From NCBI GenBank assembly GCA_946811695.1, contig OX328126.1, positions 86,065,536 through 86,129,535 of the forward strand: a DNA stretch of 64,000 bases, in the 5' to 3' direction. Source of the stretch: Gonocerus acuteangulatus (taxonomy: Eukaryota > Arthropoda > Insecta > Hemiptera > Coreidae). Under the pieces are notes generated by a model, which did not search any database, was not told the origin of the DNA, and was given only the letters and a program-made list of their open reading frames with translations. Shown here piece after piece: positions 63,501 through 64,000 of this stretch (positions are counted from its first letter, which is position 1; every line of letters begins with the position of its first letter). Made by a program: the position numbers and the translations under genes.

Positions 63501-64000
63501 CCGTCTTCAACAAAATAATATCAATACTTTCAAAAACGATAGGGTAAAAACAAAAGTACGATTAGAATAATTGTGGAAAATGAATTACCAGGTTGATTGG
63601 GTTGATAGTAATGAACAATAAATGTATAATTTCCTGGAGATGGGACTTTGCCGGCCAAGTCAATCGTTGGATTTTCCTCATTGAGGTAAACGAGGACTGT
63701 GTTGTTATCATATACTTCTGGCAACACGTTTGCCTTCCTATTTTCATTTCCTGATTCAAATTCAACCTGAATACAAAATAAAAATAAAATAGTCAAAATT
63801 TACACAGTTCAAACATATTTTAATCATTATATTAAAAATATGTCCACCTTTTTCACATCCACTGGAGTTTCGAAAATAAATCCACGGCATTTCCCTTCTG
63901 CAGAAACACATACAGGGCTAGGCTTCAGGTATTCAGAAGCTGTATTTGCATCGTAAGGGACGAGACTGATTGACTCGATTCCGGCTGTAGCTTCATTTTC
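16495..64000 (-). CDS. LanA: Laminin subunit alpha, LanA / alpha-3/5 type, 41 exons, 5' end outside window
   Basis: Secreted basement-membrane chain that trimerises with beta and gamma laminins through its coiled coil and binds receptors through LG domains. Exons in transcript order, - strand: 63848-64000 (partial), 63589-63766, 62393-62547, 60727-60883, 59098-59334, 54838-55000, 53920-54040, 52383-52547, 50984-51221, 48914-49154, 48251-48476, 47042-47169, 46050-46177, 44731-44904, 43390-43520, 43157-43307, 41520-41746, 40981-41148, 39119-39275, 38085-38397, 37296-37441, 35926-36056, 32581-32724, 31048-31235, 30757-30962, 28889-29036, 27545-27725, 27340-27470, 26847-27119, 25142-25352, 24894-25058, 24261-24428, 23865-24184, 23501-23751, 22257-22301, 21983-22129, 20268-20431, 18427-18690, 17508-17658, 16982-17209, 16495-16757. 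All junctions keep frame; total 2511 codons plus TAA. Domains in order: L4/LF part, four LE, L4 split inside an LE, six LE, coiled coil, LG1-5. The LE with [14 protein letters not shown] and CSGNIDP is typical of the alpha-3/5 class. Drosophila LanA is the closest fly relative by this layout (inference). Confidence 0.93.
17508..20431 (-). CDS. LanA: Laminin alpha LG4 domain
   Basis: Exons 20268-20431, 18427-18690 and 17508-17658. Shows [61 protein letters not shown] and [11 protein letters not shown]. The introns between its exons hold a foldback element (18985-19520), a 44-bp tandem repeat and a Jockey-like RT fragment. Confidence 0.9.
17966..18262 (+). pseudogene. Jockey-like LINE RT fragment, copy 2
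   Basis: Shares GTATTCAAAAGCTGTTTTCTTA, TCAGTCGAAAAATGAGC and GGTGTACCACAAGGAGCAGTA with 50-330 and retains the segment deleted there (CAGCATTTGACACAGTGCGGCACAAGGG). Encodes [14 protein letters not shown]. In the laminin intron between the exons at 18427-18690 and 17508-17658. Confidence 0.75.
18985..19520. mobile_element. Foldback element built of GATTA/TAATC motifs
   Basis: The outer about 80 bp on each side are inverted repeats (TGTTGG...ATCATAATTACAATTACGATTATAATCACAGG against the complement of 19440-19520). The interior is a degenerate array of TAATCACAG and CTGTGATTA units on both strands. A SINE family 1 tail fragment (19091-19149) sits within it. In a laminin intron. Confidence 0.75.
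20654..20790 (+). repeat. 44-bp tandem repeat, about three units
   Basis: Units start GGTGGCTCGGGGAGAGAAGG at 20654, 20698 and, diverged, 20742; a looser version follows near 20820. TTAACCCC lies just upstream at 20629, hinting at subterminal repeats of a TTAA element. Confidence 0.8.
21278..21761. mobile_element. pogo/Tigger-type MITE, copy 1
   Basis: A 484-bp element flanked by TA, with ends CAATAGACTCTCCCTAATCCGG and the complement of CAGTAGACTCTCCCTTATCTGG. The internal sequence (CAGTTAG.AGCGGT, TTATTTGAGGATA.AATAATATGTACC, CATTCCTCTCGGAGAC) is shared with 37591-38036. Confidence 0.85.
21983..22301 (-). CDS. LanA: Laminin alpha LG3-LG4 acidic/proline linker exons
   Basis: Exons 22257-22301 (45 nt) and 21983-22129 (147 nt). 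They encode an acidic, Lys/Pro/Thr-rich spacer ([16 protein letters not shown], then [15 protein letters not shown]) and end at CKLPLYPS...YKID. Both exons begin and end in phase 1, so either or both can be skipped without a frameshift. In other alpha chains the LG3-LG4 spacer is a proteolytic processing region (family knowledge); no cleavage site is proven here. Confidence 0.85.
22471..22517. repeat. Poly(A) tract, about 47 nt
   Basis: Homopolymer in a laminin intron. Confidence 0.95.
22708..23421 (-). mobile_element. Tc1/mariner-type element remnant with long inverted repeats
   Basis: Ends are inverted (GGGTGTGCCATGAATTAGTTA and its near complement at 23400-23421), with further paired arms ATTACATCATCTAAATGACC and its complement. 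The interior on the - strand encodes [15 protein letters not shown], the DDE_3 motif typical of mariner-like transposases, broken by frameshifts. Flanked by TA. Confidence 0.7.
23501..24184 (-). CDS. LanA: Laminin alpha LG3 domain and start of the LG3-LG4 linker
   Basis: Exons 23865-24184 and 23501-23751. Begins FASVVSFE, then [39 protein letters not shown] and the cysteine pair in FSGCISD and IIGECIEG. The end of the second exon ([10 protein letters not shown]) is the start of a proline-rich linker. Confidence 0.9.
24261..25352 (-). CDS. LanA: Laminin alpha LG2 domain
   Basis: Exons 25142-25352, 24894-25058 and 24261-24428. Shows [44 protein letters not shown] and VFFGGFPG, then the paired LG cysteines in DFDGCMKE and GIIPGCPPK. 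Typical laminin G fold. Confidence 0.9.
24535..24610 (+). pseudogene. Tiny Jockey-type RT fragment
   Basis: Translates to [14 protein letters not shown], matching the NNKAPGPDG motif at the start of LINE RT. Very short. Confidence 0.45.
25353..26846. other. Laminin intron, mostly unrecognised
   Basis: AT-rich intron with an A run near 26018-26037, a copy of the 5090-5400 repeat family near 26620-26720 (reversed), and GCGGGACACCTTGTAT near 26456, which resembles the end of a GGGTGTCC-type DNA element. No coding sequence seen. Confidence 0.45.
26847..27725 (-). CDS. LanA: Laminin alpha LG1 domain
   Basis: Exons 27545-27725, 27340-27470 and 26847-27119. LG1 opens with NIKVGVTI directly after the coiled coil, then [19 protein letters not shown] and SFSCMKE. 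The acceptor was placed at CTAG (exon high end 27725) rather than eight bases later, because only that restores the phase with the exon at 28889-29036 and gives the conserved KVGV start. Confidence 0.88.
27726..28888. other. Laminin intron, no recognised element
   Basis: Moderate-GC stretch around 28000-28470 with open frames on both strands, but no recognised domain and no splice-supported exon; probably old transposon DNA. Confidence 0.4.
28889..41148 (-). CDS. LanA: Laminin alpha coiled-coil region (domains II and I)
   Basis: Exons 40981-41148, 39119-39275, 38085-38397, 37296-37441, 35926-36056, 32581-32724, 31048-31235, 30757-30962 and 28889-29036, about 530 residues with the end of the preceding exon. 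The sequence is heptad-rich and cysteine-poor (for example [19 protein letters not shown] and [17 protein letters not shown]) and forms the triple helix with beta and gamma chains. The introns here are the main repeat sink of the gene: CR1/L2-like LINE, 40-bp minisatellite, pogo MITE, foldback element and RTE-type tails. Confidence 0.88.
29394..30143. repeat. 40-bp minisatellite, about 19 units
   Basis: Consensus AGCTTGGACCAAGTGTGAGC then TTTGGTGAAGCCCTCTTTAG, with unit variants such as CTTCGGCGAAG and CTCAATAAAG. It lies in the laminin intron between exons at 30757-30962 and 28889-29036. Open frames across it follow the 40-nt period and are not genes. Confidence 0.95.
31808..31990. repeat. 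Dispersed repeat shared with 56411-56520
   Basis: TCCGACTC.AGGAACTG.GTCATCTTAGCG and, further on, ACAGGAAACTGACAGTA occur in the same order in both places. Family unknown. Confidence 0.5.
33111..33532. mobile_element. Small inverted-repeat element (about 40-bp arms)
   Basis: ACATATATGAGACGTCTAGAATCGAAACAAGACACATCAC at the left is nearly complementary to 33494-33532. About 420 bp in total, in a laminin intron; no clear target duplication. Confidence 0.55.
33563..35594. mobile_element. Possible third LTR-like insertion in (TA)n, split by a LINE
   Basis: Starts TGTAATGATATATTACATTC after (TA)n and ends GTCATAACA before (AT)n. The start resembles the LTR-like unit at 14973. The flanks GAAAGTAAAATAG(TA)n and (TA)nCTATTTTACTTTC would rejoin as a palindrome if the unit were removed. 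The interior 33840-34200 is GC-richer, with three near-copies of CAGTTGATTCCCAGCAG. Confidence 0.35.
34261..35460 (-). mobile_element. 5'-truncated CR1/L2-like LINE, 3' half of the RT
   Basis: An open frame of about 339 codons (35442-34423), the longest in the window. It has [22 protein letters not shown], the catalytic [29 protein letters not shown] and the thumb/C-terminal pattern ending [17 protein letters not shown]. Downstream on the - strand is a short 3' UTR and a tail of TTCA units (34262-34285), as in microsatellite-tailed CR1/L2 LINEs. The frame is intact from FRVNEQY to the stop, so the insertion looks fairly recent; the upstream frame closes at about 35460. Confidence 0.85.
36421..36945. 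repeat. Tandem LINE-tail repeat (about 120-bp units, four copies) with a C run
   Basis: Each unit has GACCTAGCCTAG, TCAAGACCTACC, CAAGTTTGGTCAAA and ATTTGTATAAGGAACAAACATACAGACAGACA. The last part resembles the 3' ends of RTE-type LINEs. A C16 run lies near 36697-36712. Confidence 0.8.
37591..38036. mobile_element. pogo/Tigger-type MITE, copy 2
   Basis: 446 bp between TA dinucleotides, with ends CAGTAGAATCTCCCTAATGTGG and the complement of CAGTAGACTCTCCCTTATCC. Shares its interior with 21278-21761. It lies in the intron just 3' of the laminin exon 38085-38397 on the genomic map. Confidence 0.85.
39618..40546. mobile_element. Foldback-type element with about 300-bp inverted arms
   Basis: 929 bp flanked by TA. 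The left arm 39618-39929 (CATGGTGATTCAGGTCTAAG...) and right arm 40259-40546 (complement of CAGGGTGATTCAGGTCTAAG...) match along almost their whole length, leaving about 330 bp of loop without coding sequence. Confidence 0.9.
40664..40837 (+). mobile_element. tRNA-derived SINE, family 1, best-preserved copy
   Basis: GGAGGCCCGGTGGCCGTGAG opens a tRNA-like head with B-box GTGGGTTCAATTCTC, followed by the family body and the TTAATAATAATGGACGTTAA tail. Confidence 0.82.
41520..48476 (-). CDS. LanA: Laminin alpha LE repeats after L4, up to the coiled coil
   Basis: Exons 48251-48476, 47042-47169, 46050-46177, 44731-44904, 43390-43520, 43157-43307 and 41520-41746. The second half of the split LE ([20 protein letters not shown]) is followed by six LE repeats, including [15 protein letters not shown] and [10 protein letters not shown]. 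The last repeat ([13 protein letters not shown]) ends at [15 protein letters not shown], where the helical region starts. The donor of 43157-43307 was set at GTTAGT (low end 43157) rather than an upstream GTACAT, because only this keeps the expected GCxxCxC cysteine spacing. Confidence 0.9.
42118..42650 (-). mobile_element. Second CR1/L2-like LINE copy, 3' end only
   Basis: Matches 34285-34830, from TTTTTATTCTTATTCCGG.ACA through GGAATTCCATAGCGAGGTGGCAC to ATGAGGCGT, where it stops. Several frame-breaking differences from the copy at 34261. Confidence 0.85.
43871..43894. repeat. Poly(A) tract beside a MITE
   Basis: Run of 24 A just left of the CTATAGCC MITE copy 2. Confidence 0.9.
43910..44469. 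mobile_element. Long-TIR MITE, CTATAGCC family, copy 2
   Basis: 560 bp with ends CTATAGCCTGTTCAG and CTGAATGGGCTATAG. Inner arms are also complementary (GATCCGCCATTTACATTACT...GAACAACATGCTA against 44350-44400). Same family as 13331-13802. Confidence 0.8.
45190..45515 (+). pseudogene. LINE fragment, endonuclease-RT linker region
   Basis: Translated + strand reads [33 protein letters not shown], the linker typical of Jockey/I-type ORF2 between endonuclease and RT. Upstream in another frame lies [12 protein letters not shown]. Degraded. Confidence 0.6.
47245..48045. mobile_element. CAGGGTGTC-type DNA transposon remnant, 801 bp
   Basis: Flanked by TA. Ends CAGGGTGTCACAAATTTAAATGGCAAA and its near complement, with TIRs reaching more than 100 bp (to TTTGTTTTGGAGAAAA). 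The interior has no intact transposase. Confidence 0.85.
48096..48136. repeat. Poly(T) tract
   Basis: About 41 T after CCCCCCG, in a laminin intron. Confidence 0.95.
48496..48613 (-). mobile_element. SINE family 1 tail, inverted
   Basis: Reverse complement of the SINE body: TTTTAATGTCCATTATTA, GGACGGGTTATCTATAGGTTACCA and CTTTTCTAGCCAGGATAG. Confidence 0.75.
48914..51221 (-). CDS. LanA: Laminin alpha L4 (laminin B / domain IV) module
   Basis: Exons 50984-51221 and 48914-49154, with flanking parts in 52383-52547 and 48251-48476. The protein shows [20 protein letters not shown], the signature of the laminin B (L4) domain, then [15 protein letters not shown] and ATRAQ-like [20 protein letters not shown]. 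It ends in the usual L4 tail (SNIQLDAA). The L4 is inserted inside an LE repeat, as is standard in laminins. Confidence 0.92.
49390..50360 (-). pseudogene. Decayed R2/R4-like LINE, C-terminal endonuclease region
   Basis: Three - strand stretches read in order. 50338-50054 has [16 protein letters not shown]. 50085-49765 has [40 protein letters not shown] and [11 protein letters not shown]. 49770-49427 has [31 protein letters not shown] and GLDTEY. This order matches the C-terminal part of R2/R4-type LINEs, where a cysteine knuckle precedes a restriction-like endonuclease. Multiple stops and frameshifts. Confidence 0.65.
50466..50720. repeat. 28-bp tandem repeat, about nine units
   Basis: Units such as AGTTCAATACCAACTAATCA then ATCACTC, alternating two slightly different forms, so a 56-bp higher-order period is visible. 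Confidence 0.8.
51330..51640 (+). pseudogene. LINE RNase H domain fragment
   Basis: Translates to [21 protein letters not shown], the RNase H signature of Jockey/R1-type LINEs, followed by [14 protein letters not shown]. The upstream frame is broken. Confidence 0.75.
52383..59334 (-). CDS. LanA: Laminin alpha LE (EGF-like) repeats before the L4 domain
   Basis: Exons 59098-59334, 54838-55000, 53920-54040 and 52383-52547. Four complete eight-cysteine laminin EGF-like repeats, starting at [13 protein letters not shown] with the typical [18 protein letters not shown] spacing. They are followed by the first cysteines of a fifth repeat ([10 protein letters not shown]), which the next globular domain interrupts. 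The 54838-55000 acceptor (TTAACGAAG) is weaker than its neighbours, but the frame and the GMCSCPPN continuation support it. The 4.1-kb first intron of this block holds an LTR-like unit, a pogo transposase remnant and an RTE-like tail. Confidence 0.9.
52548..53919. other. Laminin intron, no recognised element
   Basis: AT-rich with G runs near 52960 and 53707 and small homopolymers. GGGATAAAGTTG near 52970 and its near complement near 53732 could be the ends of an old inverted-repeat element, but the arms are very short. Confidence 0.35.
54350..54780 (+). pseudogene. Jockey-type RT fragment
   Basis: Reads [30 protein letters not shown], then in another frame [18 protein letters not shown] and [13 protein letters not shown], the RT palm and thumb of Jockey-type LINEs. 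In the laminin intron between the exons at 54838-55000 and 53920-54040. Confidence 0.8.
55520..55552. repeat. Poly(A) tract
   Basis: About 33 A in a laminin intron. Confidence 0.95.
55640..56100 (+). pseudogene. pogo-like transposase N-terminal fragment
   Basis: Reads [20 protein letters not shown], then [52 protein letters not shown] in shifting frames, and YDXT-like MTELTSTI at the end. This is the helix-turn-helix (psq/CENP-B) part and DDE start of pogo transposases. Frameshifts and stops throughout. Confidence 0.7.
57060..57620 (+). mobile_element. RTE-like LINE 3' end running into (AT)n
   Basis: The end AAATTTTGTTAAAATCGGAC...AGCGTGAACAGACAAGCATATATA has the typical RTE 3' tail. The upstream part matches the repeat at 5090-5400 in reverse. 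No coding sequence kept. Confidence 0.6.
57675..58857 (-). mobile_element. LTR-like unit, copy B, inserted in an (AT)n tract
   Basis: 1183 bp; the reverse complement of copy A (14973-16131), again TG...CA on its own strand and again with ATAT on both sides. TATA-like TATAAGAAGG sits at about 58495-58505 on the - strand. Several indels between copies show they are not very recent. No attached internal region. Confidence 0.6.
60460..60535. repeat. (AT)n microsatellite
   Basis: About 38 AT units in the laminin intron between the exons at 60727-60883 and 59098-59334. The rest of 59335-60726 shows only a short near-duplicate (GAGCTG.CACCTT) near 59900-59970. Confidence 0.95.
60727..64000 (-). CDS. 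LanA: Laminin alpha exons 1-4 of window: globular L4/LF-type domain
   Basis: Exons 63848-64000, 63589-63766, 62393-62547 and 60727-60883. They encode the C-terminal part of a globular domain between LE arrays, with [38 protein letters not shown] and FLITLK, ending at [11 protein letters not shown]. The cysteine pairs and beta-strand pattern fit the globular domain IV region of alpha-3/5 chains. It runs off the right edge, so its N-terminal part is not seen. The intron at 60884-62392 holds an inverted-repeat element and a TTAA element. Confidence 0.85.
61068..61460. mobile_element. Inverted-repeat element, about 150-bp arms, with hammerhead-like motifs
   Basis: The left arm (GCAGGAG...TGTTTTAAAACATTG...AATAAAACCAAGAATAAGGAG) and the right arm are strongly complementary. 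At 61368-61402 the + strand reads CTGAAGA, stem GAACC-TAAAC-GGTTC, GAAA, TGTC, close to a hammerhead core; the left arm carries a decayed mirror copy. Resembles a Penelope-like inverted pair. Confidence 0.65.
61483..62188. mobile_element. TTAA-flanked element with GGGACANNTNTGTCCC motifs
   Basis: 706 bp between TTAA at 61479-61482 and 62189-62192. Ends CACATTGGCTTCGGTAC and the complement of CATGTTGACTTCGGCAC. Internal palindromes GGGACATATATGTCCC, GGGACAGATATGTCCC and GGACACATTTGTCC. piggyBac-type by target site; no transposase. Confidence 0.7.
62755..62944. mobile_element. TTAA-flanked MITE, 190 bp
   Basis: Lies between TTAA at 62751-62754 and 62945-62948. Begins CCCTTTCCAG and ends AATTGCCCAG. 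Copy at 16155-16328 in reverse. Consistent with a piggyBac-type MITE. Confidence 0.7.

Noticed and set aside
16495..64000. Several separate small genes on the - strand
   Set aside because: All fragments join in phase as one laminin alpha chain in canonical domain order.

Overview
The window is AT-rich animal nuclear DNA, almost certainly from an insect. It holds spliced genes with long introns, GT-AG splice sites, tRNA-derived SINEs, LINE fragments of Jockey, CR1/L2-like, RTE-like and R2/R4-like type, DNA transposons with short inverted repeats, and many (AT)n and homopolymer tracts. Nothing bacterial was seen: no operon, CRISPR array or phage. Order-level taxonomy cannot be fixed from sequence alone; a hemipteran or similar insect with a repeat-rich genome would fit.

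Two protein-coding genes face each other tail to tail. On the + strand, 961-10486 carries six coding exons of a TMX1-type thioredoxin-related transmembrane protein of the ER (256 aa, active site CPAC). On the - strand, from the right edge down to 16495, lie 41 coding exons of a laminin alpha chain of the LanA / alpha-3/5 type. The exons join with compatible phases at every junction and sum to 7536 nt (2511 codons plus stop). They run from the second half of a globular L4/LF-like domain through LE repeats, an interrupting L4 domain, more LE repeats, the coiled coil and LG1-LG5. The N-terminal LN domain and the first LE repeats must lie beyond 64000.

The rest is intron or intergenic DNA full of mobile elements. 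TMX1 intron 1 holds an 80-bp-arm hairpin, a complete 2.46-kb hAT element with a perfect 8-bp target duplication and a broken transposase, and a Penelope-like end. The convergent intergenic stretch (10487-16494) holds a long-TIR MITE, a SINE, a perfect 42-bp palindrome and a 1.16-kb LTR-like unit inserted in an (AT)n tract. Laminin introns hold a foldback element made of GATTA/TAATC motifs, two pogo-type MITEs and a pogo transposase fragment, two CR1/L2-like LINE copies, several CAGGGTG-ended inverted-repeat elements, a 40-bp minisatellite of about 19 units, a decayed R2/R4-like LINE, Jockey-like fragments and a second copy of the LTR-like unit, again inside (AT)n.

The two genes have no evident functional link beyond the secretory pathway: TMX1 is an ER redox protein, and laminin is a disulfide-rich secreted protein that folds in the ER. 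No new protein system was found. The most unusual material is structural: paired LTR-like insertions in (AT)n arrays, the GATTA foldback, hammerhead-like motifs in an inverted repeat, and the long hairpin.
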